IMG/VR virus record: IMGVR_UViG_3300000116_000078
Location: 1-35,580 of that record
Length of the DNA: 35,580 bases
Direction: 5' to 3' (one strand)
Source of the DNA: a virus
Shown piece after piece: positions 1 to 7,002 of this stretch. Numbering within the stretch: the first letter of the stretch is position 1; each line of letters starts with the position of its first letter. The position numbers were made by a program, and so were the translations under genes. Under the pieces are notes generated by a model. That model was not told the origin of the DNA, did not search any database, and saw only the letters and a program-made list of their open reading frames with translations.

Positions 1-1
1 C

Positions 2-58
2 AGATTGGATCCATACCCAGCAGCAGTAGCACTTTCTATCAATGTCGTTTCTGCTTAG
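2..58 (+). CDS. C-terminal end of an upstream gene (partial)
   Basis: An open frame enters from the left edge and ends at TAG 56-58, giving the C-terminal fragment RLDPYPAAVALSINVVSA. The alternating hydrophobic end and the close packing against the next gene suggest a real structural protein, probably another baseplate or tail-tube component. The fragment is too short to identify. If the next gene starts at ATG 66 the two are separated by 7 bases; if it starts at ATG 42 they overlap. Confidence 0.5.
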   Translation, partial: RLDPYPAAVALSINVVSA

Positions 59-65
59 TATACTG

Positions 66-1052
66 ATGGCTAAAATAACCGCAGCAGATATACAAAGAGA
101 CCTGTTAGAGTCTCAGATTAAGCTGGGAAGAATATCCAGCATGATTCAAAATGTTGAGAATACTTATACTAGATTGAATGCATCTTTTAAAACAACGGAG
201 TCTTTATTGAAAGTTGTCAGCAGATCCATAAAGGATGTTGAAGAAGAATATGATTCTGATATTGAAGAGCAGCAAGAGACAACTGCACAAAAAGTAAGAC
301 GAGTCCGATTAGAAGAGGATAAGAATGAAAGAGAATTAAAAAAAGATCTTGATGTAAATAGAACTTTAATGACAGCATTGATGGGAGCACCAACACTTGC
401 TACTGCAGGATCCCTCAGTATGCCATCTGATGATACTGAAGTTGAAGATGAAGATCAGACTGGTGAGAATGGAAAATTATCTCCTAGCCAGCTAATTGCT
501 GTAGGACAACTATCAAGTAGCCCAGAGGGGGGTCCTTATTGGTATGGAAATACAGCCTACCTGAGACCCGATGCAGCACGGGCATTTATAGAAGCACAGC
601 AAGCAGCAGCCGTTGAGAACATAACGATAGTGATTAATAGCGCATACAGAAGCTATAAACACCAGGAAGCATTAGTTGGCAAGTATGCTGTTGTTGCCAA
701 ACCTGGAACATCACCACACGGTCTAGGCATTGCTTTGGATATTGAGACTGGGGCTGGTTGGAATTGGATGACTAAGAATGGAATGAAGTATGGTTGGAAG
801 TGGATGGCTATTCCAAATGATGAAGTTCACTTTGAATATGTTGGTGGTGGATCTGCTGAACCAGCGCAGACTATTAGTTATGAAGAGATAAGTAAAAGTA
901 CAACTGGATCTAAGTTTGGACTTGTTGTAGTGGAACCTCAATCTCAAACAGAACCACCAAATATATTTCAACCTCCACTATCACCAGCACCTAGAAGAAT
1001 AGCACTAAATACATCTAGACCGCATCCGTTCTTTATTACACCTACTGGTTAA
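66..1052 (+). CDS. Putative tail-associated M15-family zinc peptidase (D-Ala-D-Ala carboxypeptidase / L-Ala-D-Glu endopeptidase type)
   Basis: The C-terminal half carries the M15 signature: SAYRSxxxQ, then SPHGLGIALD, then VHFEY. Numbered from an alternative ATG at 42 (subtract 8 for ATG 66), the zinc ligands are His226, Asp233 and His263, with His to Asp spaced 7 apart. Asp260 sits three residues before the last His, as in the DxxH arrangement of M15C endolysins. Such enzymes cut peptidoglycan peptides. The N-terminal third (about 20-110) is acidic and charged, probably coiled coil, and the C-terminus is Pro-rich, so the enzyme is probably tethered to the virion. It lies just before hub genes, so a role in local wall digestion during injection is inferred. 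ATG 66 is preferred because the frame upstream encodes the end of the previous gene; ATG 42 adds MSFLLSIL. The stop overlaps the next ATG (TAATG). Confidence 0.75.
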   Translation: MAKITAADIQRDLLESQIKLGRISSMIQNVENTYTRLNASFKTTESLLKVVSRSIKDVEEEYDSDIEEQQETTAQKVRRVRLEEDKNERELKKDLDVNRTLMTALMGAPTLATAGSLSMPSDDTEVEDEDQTGENGKLSPSQLIAVGQLSSSPEGGPYWYGNTAYLRPDAARAFIEAQQAAAVENITIVINSAYRSYKHQEALVGKYAVVAKPGTSPHGLGIALDIETGAGWNWMTKNGMKYGWKWMAIPNDEVHFEYVGGGSAEPAQTISYEEISKSTTGSKFGLVVVEPQSQTEPPNIFQPPLSPAPRRIALNTSRPHPFFITPTG

Positions 1053-2314
1053 TGTCCGCAGAAAATAGTTTTGAATACGGTAAATTTAAAATCAAACTTC
1101 TTAAATCAAATTCTGAAATAACAGAAATTGATTTGGGATCAAATTCTATTTCCAGTTTTTCTTTTTATGAGAACGTAAAGTCTCCTGGACTTACTGCAAA
1201 TCTAAAGTTCATGACAACTGATGTTGTCGGTGGGAAGATTGAGTTGTATGGTGGAGAACAAGTAATTGGAAGTGTCAAGGTCACAGACTTTTCTGAAGAT
1301 GAAATTAAAGTCAACTTCAGAGTTAGAAGTATGCAAGTTTTGAAGGACTCTGGAAAGACGGCATTCAATCTAGAACTTGTAAGTCTTGAAACCTTAAAGA
1401 ATGAAACTAAAAGGATCTCAAATAGATTTGATGGTAATATTGCAACAACGGTTGAGAAAATCTTTAAGAGTTTAGAGAGTACTAAAAGGATAGAGACCGA
1501 ACAAACTTCTAACAAGTACTCCTTCATTGGTAATAGTAAAAGACCTTTTGATTTGTTTACTTTCCTGATGCCAAAGGCAGTTTCGTCAGGTGAAAAGAAA
1601 TCTGCTGGATACTTTTTCTTTGAAACTCAAGATGGATATGTCTTTAAGAGTATCAACACGTTGTTGAGTGGAGATGTTCAAGAGATCTATACACAAGACG
1701 AAGCATCAGCGGCAAACAATCCAAATAATAAGTTTAGAATACTTACATCTTATGTTGAGAAAAATAATGATGTACTGAATTCTTTACGACTTGGAATGTA
1801 TTCGAGCAATACATTCTTCTACAACATGTATACAAATGAAGCTAAGAGTGTTGACTTTAAATTAAAAGAGAAGTATAATAAGAGCATTGCAACTTCTGCT
1901 AAGAAATTTACAGAGTCTTATCCTCCACTACCAGGAAACATTCAAGAGTTTCCTTCTAGATATTATGTTAGATCGTTGGACGTTGGTAATTTAGATAAGA
2001 CTGGTAAACTTAGCAAGGATACAATGTATCCTGACCTACCTAAATATCAAGCAGAAGCTGTTGTGAGGTACAATTTATTGTTCTCACAGGTATTAAAAAT
2101 AACAATACCATGCAATCCTTCATTAAGAGCTGGTCAAGTAATCGAATGTAGAATACCTGAAACTGCTTCACAAATGAAAGATAAAAATTATGGTTCTCAA
2201 AACTCTGGACGTTATATGATATCTGCATTGCACCATGCATTTGCTGGCAAAACTTGTTACACCAGTCTTGAGTTAATTAGAGACTCTTACGAAATCAAAA
2301 CTCAGGTAGCATAA
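1052..2314 (+). CDS. Baseplate hub protein, gp27-like candidate
   Basis: A 420-residue protein with no signal peptide or membrane segment. It is rich in beta-strand-like stretches, beginning with FEYGKFKIKLLKS and a Leu/Ile/Ser-rich domain. It ends in a region (RSLDVGNL..., LRAGQVIECRIPE..., GRYMISALHH) that resembles the second barrel of gp27/gpD-type hub proteins, where 'aGqvi...P' and 'yliss..H.f' patterns recur. The length is close to T4 gp27 (391 residues). It lies one small gene upstream of a gp5-like OB-fold protein, its expected partner: in T4 a gp27 trimer forms the torus that holds the gp5 spike. The assignment rests on position, size and weak motifs, so another baseplate component is possible. 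The start ATG overlaps the previous stop. Confidence 0.55.
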   Translation: MSAENSFEYGKFKIKLLKSNSEITEIDLGSNSISSFSFYENVKSPGLTANLKFMTTDVVGGKIELYGGEQVIGSVKVTDFSEDEIKVNFRVRSMQVLKDSGKTAFNLELVSLETLKNETKRISNRFDGNIATTVEKIFKSLESTKRIETEQTSNKYSFIGNSKRPFDLFTFLMPKAVSSGEKKSAGYFFFETQDGYVFKSINTLLSGDVQEIYTQDEASAANNPNNKFRILTSYVEKNNDVLNSLRLGMYSSNTFFYNMYTNEAKSVDFKLKEKYNKSIATSAKKFTESYPPLPGNIQEFPSRYYVRSLDVGNLDKTGKLSKDTMYPDLPKYQAEAVVRYNLLFSQVLKITIPCNPSLRAGQVIECRIPETASQMKDKNYGSQNSGRYMISALHHAFAGKTCYTSLELIRDSYEIKTQVA

Positions 2315-2315
2315 C

Positions 2316-2528
2316 ATGGAAAACATCGAACAACACATTCAAAAAGACAAAGAGATTCTTGATAATCCTACCATCTCACCACAGATGCGTCGTCATACTG
2401 AAGAAGAGCTAAAAGATTTGGAAGCATATGCAGAGCGTCATCCTGGTGATGAGCATGATCCAACTCCTTTAGAACTTTATTGTGATGCAAATCCAGATGC
2501 CCTAGAATGTAGAGTATACGACGACTGA
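2316..2528 (+). CDS. CP12-like small protein (putative Calvin-cycle regulator homologue)
   Basis: A 70-residue acidic protein whose C-terminus, ELYCDANPDALECRVYDD, matches the CP12 tail. It has a Cys pair with eight residues between (Cys56, Cys65), an internal Pro, and the ECRxYDD end that in CP12 docks into the GAPDH active site. Upstream, TEEELKDLEAY lies where CP12 has its AWDxVEEL helix, but the N-terminal Cys pair is absent. CP12 forms an inhibitory complex with GAPDH and phosphoribulokinase. Cyanophages are known to carry CP12 genes, thought to shift host carbon flow toward the pentose phosphate pathway. The unusual point is the location: 1 base after the hub gene and overlapping the gp5-like start (TGATG), so it would be co-expressed with late structural proteins. 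It could instead be a small structural protein with a convergent tail. Confidence 0.7.
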   Translation: MENIEQHIQKDKEILDNPTISPQMRRHTEEELKDLEAYAERHPGDEHDPTPLELYCDANPDALECRVYDD

Positions 2529-4648
2529 TGTTTTTAGATCAATCCTCCAACCAATTAGTTAGAACACACTATCTCGGAAGAGATGGTTTTGTGTGGTGGC
2601 TTGGGCAGATTGCTCTACCAGACACATCAAAGTCTAATACTCAAGAATTATCTGCACGAAAGAAAGATACAACTCTGTATTATAATCGTGTAAAGGTTAG
2701 AATCTTTGGGTATCACACTGCGAATGGTGGAGAACTTCCCGACGTAGATTTGCCATGGGCACATATCTTAGTTCCTCCTGGAGTGGCTAATGGTACTCTT
2801 GGTGAAGGAACTTCCCATGAATATGTTGGAGGAGAAACTGTCTTTGGATTTTTCCTAGATGGTGATGAGGGGCAGCAACCAGTAATCGTCGGTTCTTTAT
2901 ACAAAGGATCTGGGATTCAGAATCTACAAACACTGACACAGGTCAAAACAAATAAGAGTACAAAGTTTCTTCCAACACTACCTCCAGGCAAGAGAGGTAA
3001 TCACACCATTAGAGTTGGTGGAGAAACTCTAGGTGGTCAAAATGTCAGAACTGGTGTTGGAAGTACAACTAGTACGGGAGTCAATCCTAAGAAAGGAACT
3101 TGTGGAATTGATGATAAAGCGAGATACATCCCTGAAGACACAGACAAAGCTACTGCTAAATTCTGTCTAGCAACTGATAAAGTTTCTATACCACCCAATC
3201 CTTGTAAAGAGGATGAAGTCTCAAAGATTACAAGTGCTCTTGAAGACTTCATGAAGAGAATGCAAGGATACCAAGCGTATCTTAATCTTTATGTTGGTGG
3301 AGTTGCGAATAAACTTGGTAGCATTGCTGGAGAAATCAGAGAGATTGGCATGTTAATTGCTGGTCTTATCACAGGTTTGTTCAAGCGTGGGATGAAGTAT
3401 ATTTTTGATCAAGTATCGAAAAAACTTCAGGGATTAATCTCAACACTATTTCCAAAACCAAAACAATCAGCAGCGCAGCAAAAGGTAAGAACATTACTGA
3501 CAACAATCTACTGTTTGTTTAAGAAATTTATCAAGAAGATATTCTCTTATGTAATTAACCAACTACAATCAATGGTTGGTCAAGTTCTCAATGCAGCATC
3601 TTGTGTTGTTGACAACTTTGTTGGTCAAATGCTCGGAGACTTGTTTGACTCCTTTGCAAATGCTATTGGCCCAACACTAGATCAACTAAGCAATTTCCTT
3701 GGTGGTGCATTGGGCAAAGCAAATGAAATCATGAGTAAGGCACTTAACGTTGCTGGATTTATCAGAAGCTTGTTTGATTGTGAGAAGAGAAATTGCCAAC
3801 CACCTCAAAAGTTCACCACAAGATATGGCCCTTCACAACAAGAGATAGATAACTTCAATAAGATTATGAATAAGGCAGGCGCTGCTGGCGCTAGAAGTCT
3901 TATCAATGATCTTAAGAAAAAGAATCCAGATCTCTTTGGAGATGTTGACTTTGGATTTGGTGGATGTAGTGGTGACATCTTGAGATGTGGCCCACCAAGC
4001 ATTCAAATTCTAGGTGGCGGTGGATCTGGAGCATCTGCACAAGCAATTGTTAATAACTTGGGTCAGGTAATTGGTGCTAATATCTTAAATACTGGTCAAG
4101 CATACTTTGAACTCCCATACGTTTCTATCATTGATGGATGTGGTAAGGGACAAAATGCAAGGGCAAGAGCTGTACTTGATAATGGTGGAGTGACTAGAAT
4201 TATTATTGATGATCCTGGGTATGGATATCTAAACAATCAAACTACACAACAATATGGTTCTGAAGAAGTTAGTATTCCTTCTGAAGGAAACAACGATATC
4301 AATTCAAATTCTTATGTGACGGTTATTGATAGTGTTGAGATTGATGATATTGGTTCTGGTTATGATGAGAACACTGCAATCGTAGTAATCCCAGGTGATA
4401 ATGATATTGGAGTAGTTGATCTTCCAGAGTTTGAATTGCAATTTGGCCCAAATGGTTCAATTATTGGGGTCAAGGTTACAAACAAAGGTGGTGGATTTAC
4501 ACAAGTCCCAGAGATTCAAGTTGTTAGTTTGGATGGTGCTGGTGCAGTATTGAAACCAGTCTTCAGATTTGTTGAGGTAAATAAAGAAGACGCTGGCGAG
4601 TTCGGTGTAGGTAGAGTTCTTAACGTTGTGGATTGTGTTCAAAGATGA
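2528..4648 (+). CDS. gp5: gp5-like baseplate hub/spike protein with OB-fold, lacking the lysozyme domain
   Basis: Residues about 10-135 match the gp5 N-terminal OB-fold domain: RVKVRIFGYHT, DLPWAHILVPPG, GETVFGFFLDGDEGQQPVIVG. In T4 this domain seats the spike on gp27. The lysozyme domain that follows in T4 gp5 is not visible. Instead, residues about 225-420 are long amphipathic or hydrophobic helices, including IGMLIAGLITGLF and several Cys. The C-terminal third (about 495-700) has Gly-rich beta modules of the type 'YELPYVSII..GCGKGQNARA' and 'IIIDDPGYGY', repeated at least twice. At 706 residues it is longer than T4 gp5 (575). Wall cleavage may be supplied by the M15 peptidase gene upstream. 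The start overlaps the previous stop, and the stop overlaps the next gene's ATG (ATGA). Confidence 0.8.
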   Translation: MFLDQSSNQLVRTHYLGRDGFVWWLGQIALPDTSKSNTQELSARKKDTTLYYNRVKVRIFGYHTANGGELPDVDLPWAHILVPPGVANGTLGEGTSHEYVGGETVFGFFLDGDEGQQPVIVGSLYKGSGIQNLQTLTQVKTNKSTKFLPTLPPGKRGNHTIRVGGETLGGQNVRTGVGSTTSTGVNPKKGTCGIDDKARYIPEDTDKATAKFCLATDKVSIPPNPCKEDEVSKITSALEDFMKRMQGYQAYLNLYVGGVANKLGSIAGEIREIGMLIAGLITGLFKRGMKYIFDQVSKKLQGLISTLFPKPKQSAAQQKVRTLLTTIYCLFKKFIKKIFSYVINQLQSMVGQVLNAASCVVDNFVGQMLGDLFDSFANAIGPTLDQLSNFLGGALGKANEIMSKALNVAGFIRSLFDCEKRNCQPPQKFTTRYGPSQQEIDNFNKIMNKAGAAGARSLINDLKKKNPDLFGDVDFGFGGCSGDILRCGPPSIQILGGGGSGASAQAIVNNLGQVIGANILNTGQAYFELPYVSIIDGCGKGQNARARAVLDNGGVTRIIIDDPGYGYLNNQTTQQYGSEEVSIPSEGNNDINSNSYVTVIDSVEIDDIGSGYDENTAIVVIPGDNDIGVVDLPEFELQFGPNGSIIGVKVTNKGGGFTQVPEIQVVSLDGAGAVLKPVFRFVEVNKEDAGEFGVGRVLNVVDCVQR

Positions 4649-5226
4649 CAAAACCGACAGTACAAATAAAATCGACGTACAGAGTAGACGGTGGCAATAC
4701 CATTCCTGTCCATGGAAAGGTAAACCATTCTATGATTTGTCAAAATGGTGATGGTGAAATTTATGCTGAGAGTGGTAGAAATGTAAAGACTGTTAGTGAA
4801 GCATCGATTGAAGTAGTTGGCACAGAACTATCAGCTAATGCAGATGCTAGTCAACCACATATCCCAGCAAAATGGATTCGTGCAGAGAAGGGAGATGTTC
4901 TAATAGAAGCACCTAATGGTACTTTGTATTTGTCTGCAAGAAATATAGTAGTTGCTGCATCAGGCCCTGAGACAGAAAATTCTAGCAATGGTAACATTGA
5001 TATTATTGCATCCAATGATATCAATCTTGATTCAAAGGACACTATAAAAATGGATGCTACAAATGTTTATATGAATGCATCATTAGCAATGGACATTTGT
5101 GGCAAATCATTCTTGAGTATCACTGGAGGGATGACAATCGGTGGTTCTGGAGTTGATTCCAAATCAATTTTAAGTGTAAGTGGAACTATTATTAATAGCT
5201 TAACAGGACTAGGAGGATTGTTATAA
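4645..5226 (+). CDS. Beta-repeat spike-like protein
   Basis: A 193-residue protein taken from ATG 4645, whose ATGA overlaps the stop of the gp5-like gene. An earlier in-frame ATG at 4633 is possible but lies deeper inside that gene. The middle and C-terminal parts are short alternating beta repeats: GDVLIEAPNGTLYLSARNI, GNIDIIASNDINLDSKDTI, KMDATNVYMNAS. These resemble the VgrG/gp5 C-terminal beta-helix, in which successive strands wind a trimeric needle. It ends in a Gly/Leu-rich stretch. The likely role is the membrane-piercing needle, or a sheath of the spike, encoded separately from the OB-fold part. No PAAR-type tip motif was seen. The stop TAA shares its last base with the next ATG. Confidence 0.6.
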   Translation: MTKPTVQIKSTYRVDGGNTIPVHGKVNHSMICQNGDGEIYAESGRNVKTVSEASIEVVGTELSANADASQPHIPAKWIRAEKGDVLIEAPNGTLYLSARNIVVAASGPETENSSNGNIDIIASNDINLDSKDTIKMDATNVYMNASLAMDICGKSFLSITGGMTIGGSGVDSKSILSVSGTIINSLTGLGGLL

Positions 5227-6269
5227 TGAATTTCCCATCTTTATGTGCAGAAAATAGTTTGCATGTTGGATTATCCGATCCAACATTCTTACCAGGCGTA
5301 GGTCTTTTAAAACTTCCTGGTCTTGCAACGATTAATGGGCCTCTTGTTGTTGGTGGTACATTAGTTGATGGCATTATGGGACCTCTTTTCCCCAAAACAT
5401 CTGTAGTTAATATTATTCCATCATTAAATGCAGTTGGAACAGCTTTAAAGATCAGTGCTCTTGGTGATGGTATTGCACCGTTTCCTGGGATAGGTTTGCA
5501 AGTCAGTGCGTTAAGTCATAATATTATTGCAGCTGCAACTATAGATGTAACAAGTCCTATCACTAATATTAAAGGTGGTTTATTAAATGTTATCGCTCCA
5601 ACTACAGTAACGGGATTCTTAACTATTACTGGTGGTGTTTCTATTACTGGAGCTGCTACAATAGGAACCGTAATATTGAGTGGTGGAACACTATCATTTG
5701 CAAACGCCGCCACATCAATTGCATCAACACTAGCAGTTTCTGGAGCCGCTGCATTTACAGCAGCAGCATCTTTTAGTAGTCCAGTTGGAATCACAAATAC
5801 ACTAACAGTATCAGCAATTACTTTGACTGGAACTGGTGATGTTGCTACTGAAATTGCATTAGCAAAAGCACTACCTGCAAAACCGTTTGACATCAAACAT
5901 CCAACCAAAGATGGTCATAGATTACGTCACGTCTCTCTTGAAGGCCCTGAAATTGCTGTTTATTATAGAGGTAAGTTGGATGGGGAGCATGTAATCAAAC
6001 TTCCAGATTACTGGAGTGGTTTGGTGGACGAGTCAACCATTACAGTTCAATTGACTCCTTATAAGTATTCAGATTCAACATTATATGTCAAGAAAGTTCA
6101 ATCAGACAAGATCATCATTGGATCTGAGAAGCTTACAAAGATCTACTGTTATTATACAGTGTTTGCTGAAAGAAAAGACCTCGAAAACCTGATCGTCGAG
6201 TATGAGGGTGAGACCATTAAGGATTATCCTGGTCAGGACTTCATCGGGGTATTGACAGACACAGAATGA
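5226..6269 (+). CDS. Structural protein with beta-roll repeats and a conserved 'EGPE' tip domain
   Basis: A 347-residue protein. Residues about 60-215 are low-complexity Ala/Gly/Thr/Val/Ile repeats of alternating polarity (for example GVSITGAATIGTVILSGG, TLAVSGAAAFTAAASFSS), consistent with a beta-helix or beta-roll shaft. From about residue 222 the composition changes to a compact domain: FDIKHPTKDGHRLRHVSLEG, then PEIAVYYRG, LPDYWSGLV, and a strand-rich end. I recognise this 'hP...RL.H..lEgPE..vYyRG' pattern from the C-termini of many phage and phage-like fibre proteins. Its biochemical role is not known to me; trimerisation or receptor contact is plausible. As the last gene of the hub operon it may be a tail-tip or central-fibre component. 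A host-type promoter overlaps its 3' end. Confidence 0.6.
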   Translation: MNFPSLCAENSLHVGLSDPTFLPGVGLLKLPGLATINGPLVVGGTLVDGIMGPLFPKTSVVNIIPSLNAVGTALKISALGDGIAPFPGIGLQVSALSHNIIAAATIDVTSPITNIKGGLLNVIAPTTVTGFLTITGGVSITGAATIGTVILSGGTLSFANAATSIASTLAVSGAAAFTAAASFSSPVGITNTLTVSAITLTGTGDVATEIALAKALPAKPFDIKHPTKDGHRLRHVSLEGPEIAVYYRGKLDGEHVIKLPDYWSGLVDESTITVQLTPYKYSDSTLYVKKVQSDKIIIGSEKLTKIYCYYTVFAERKDLENLIVEYEGETIKDYPGQDFIGVLTDTE

Positions 6270-6280
6270 TCTGCTATAAT
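6252..6280 (+). promoter_or_regulatory. Consensus sigma-70 promoter with extended -10
   Basis: TTGACA at 6252-6257, a 17-base spacer, then TATAAT at 6275-6280 preceded by TGC, which completes the extended -10 element TGnTATAAT. Every position matches the bacterial housekeeping consensus. It overlaps the last codons of the preceding gene, and transcription would start near 6287. It would let host RNA polymerase transcribe the 59-residue gene and tRNA-Leu early in infection, independently of the phage late machinery. Confidence 0.85.
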
Positions 6281-6306
6281 ATGTGAGTCCGTGTGAAGGA
6301 AGTGCT

Positions 6307-6340
6307 GGGGGAGATCATTCTCCCCCGCCATCAATTTTTT
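6307..6340 (+). terminator. GC-rich hairpin followed at a distance by a T-run (terminator or attenuator candidate)
   Basis: GGGGGAGA (6307-6314), loop TCAT, TCTCCCCC (6319-6326) form a perfect 8-bp stem. A run of six T follows at 6335-6340, eight bases after the stem. The gap is longer than in a textbook intrinsic terminator, so termination may be partial. It sits about 20 bases after the predicted start of the 6252 promoter. It could therefore end the hub-operon transcript, attenuate the early transcript, or protect a 5' end. Confidence 0.5.
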
Positions 6341-6347
6341 AATTCTT

Positions 6348-6527
6348 ATGAGACAAGAAACCAGAGAAGCAATGGAAATGCTGTTCACTGCAAAGTGGAA
6401 CTTGCCAAAAGCAGCAAGACATGCTAAACTAACTAACAAGGAAATGAAGATTACTTTTAATGAGTACTGTAATTTCCATCCATCTACCTATGTGGCAGAA
6501 TGTAACAACCAACTCAAACTCTTCTGA
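6348..6527 (+). CDS. Small conserved-looking protein of unknown function (59 residues)
   Basis: The frame from ATG 6348 to TGA 6527 encodes a 59-residue basic protein beginning MRQETREAMEMLFTAKW and continuing with NLPKAARHAKLTNKEMK. It looks helical, and the middle (AARHAKLTNKEMKITFNEY) could form a helix-turn-helix-like pair of helices. That is a guess from the pattern only. It lies directly downstream of the consensus promoter and ends 8 bases before tRNA-Leu. No Shine-Dalgarno sequence is evident, since the leader is AT-rich. The sequence is not low-complexity and its placement argues for a real gene. I do not recognise a named family. Confidence 0.65.
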   Translation: MRQETREAMEMLFTAKWNLPKAARHAKLTNKEMKITFNEYCNFHPSTYVAECNNQLKLF

Positions 6528-6535
6528 GTTTTTAT

Positions 6536-6620
6536 GGGAGCGTGGTGGAAGTGGTAGACACACCAGACTTAAAATCTGTCGGGCGTTACGCCCATGTCGG
6601 TTCAAGTCCGACCGTTCCTA
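6536..6620 (+). tRNA. tRNA-Leu (anticodon UAA)
   Basis: An 85-base class II tRNA. The acceptor stem GGGAGCG pairs with CGTTCCT (two G-U pairs), with discriminator A6620. The D-arm region contains TGGTAGAC. The anticodon loop CTTAAAA gives UAA, on a stem with a mismatch at its outermost pair. The long variable arm GGGCG-TTA-CGCCC is typical of leucine tRNAs. The T-arm is GTCGG-TTCAAGT-CCGAC. CCA is not encoded. It reads UUA codons. Confidence 0.93.
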
Positions 6621-6705
6621 TCTGAGTCAAAATCAACTTTTGATTCAAAAAAAGGCGGGAAAAAAATTCCCCCAAAAAATTGCCAAAAAGGTTTTTTGGA
6701 AAACA
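6621..6705 (+). other. AT-rich spacer with two hairpins
   Basis: Directly after tRNA-Leu, GAGTCAAAA (6624-6632) can pair with TTTTGATTC (6638-6646) across a 5-base loop. Further on, CCAAAAA (6683-6689) pairs with TTTTTGG (6693-6699). Both stems are AT-rich and neither is followed by a T-run. They may mark a 3'-processing site of the tRNA transcript rather than a classical terminator. No gene is visible in this short stretch. Confidence 0.4.
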
Positions 6706-6712
6706 CTAAATA
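6706..6712 (+). promoter_or_regulatory. Candidate T4-type late promoter (CTAAATA)
   Basis: CTAAATA followed by AC lies 10 bases before ATG 6723. It matches the late-promoter-like elements seen before other genes in this window and is a one-base variant of the T4 late -10 box TATAAATA. The short distance would leave a very short leader. Confidence 0.4.
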
Positions 6713-6722
6713 ACCCAAAGCA

Positions 6723-7001
6723 ATGAAGCTTATGAAATATCGAATCGACACTGCATATTGCTGGTATTTGAACGGCACTATGATAGTGAAGATGTATTTC
6801 ATAAATCAGGTTCCTTTCACATTTGATGAACTTCCTGATGAATCAATTCATGATGAAGAGTTAATTAAACTCGCAAACAACGAATGTAGCTACGAACCAG
6901 AAGATCTATACAAATCATCATTTTACTTGATTGACGAAGAATGTCATCCAATGTTATTTGATGTTGAGTTAGAAAATCCTGAAATGTTACCCGTTGATTA
7001 A
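6723..7001 (+). CDS. Small acidic hypothetical protein (92 residues)
   Basis: A 92-residue protein beginning MKLMKYRIDTAYCWYLNG. An internal start at ATG 6732 is equally possible. It is acidic, with Glu/Asp-rich stretches (DELPDESIHDEELIKLA; NECSYEPEDLY) and three Cys, and has no membrane segment or recognised domain. It is sandwiched between tRNA-Leu and tRNA-Thr, ending one base before the tRNA-Thr gene, so both are likely on one transcript. A CTAAATA late-type box lies immediately upstream. The function is unknown to me. Confidence 0.65.
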   Translation: MKLMKYRIDTAYCWYLNGTMIVKMYFINQVPFTFDELPDESIHDEELIKLANNECSYEPEDLYKSSFYLIDEECHPMLFDVELENPEMLPVD

Positions 7002-7002
7002 C

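Noticed and set aside
4633-4644. ATG 4633 as the start of the spike-like gene
   Set aside because: It would lie further inside the gp5-like gene. ATG 4645 forms the ATGA stop/start overlap typical of neighbouring junctions in this operon.
6460-6726. Plus-strand reading frame of 88 codons
   Set aside because: It runs straight through the tRNA-Leu gene and the AT-rich hairpin spacer and overlaps the better supported 59-residue gene, so it is not a credible gene.
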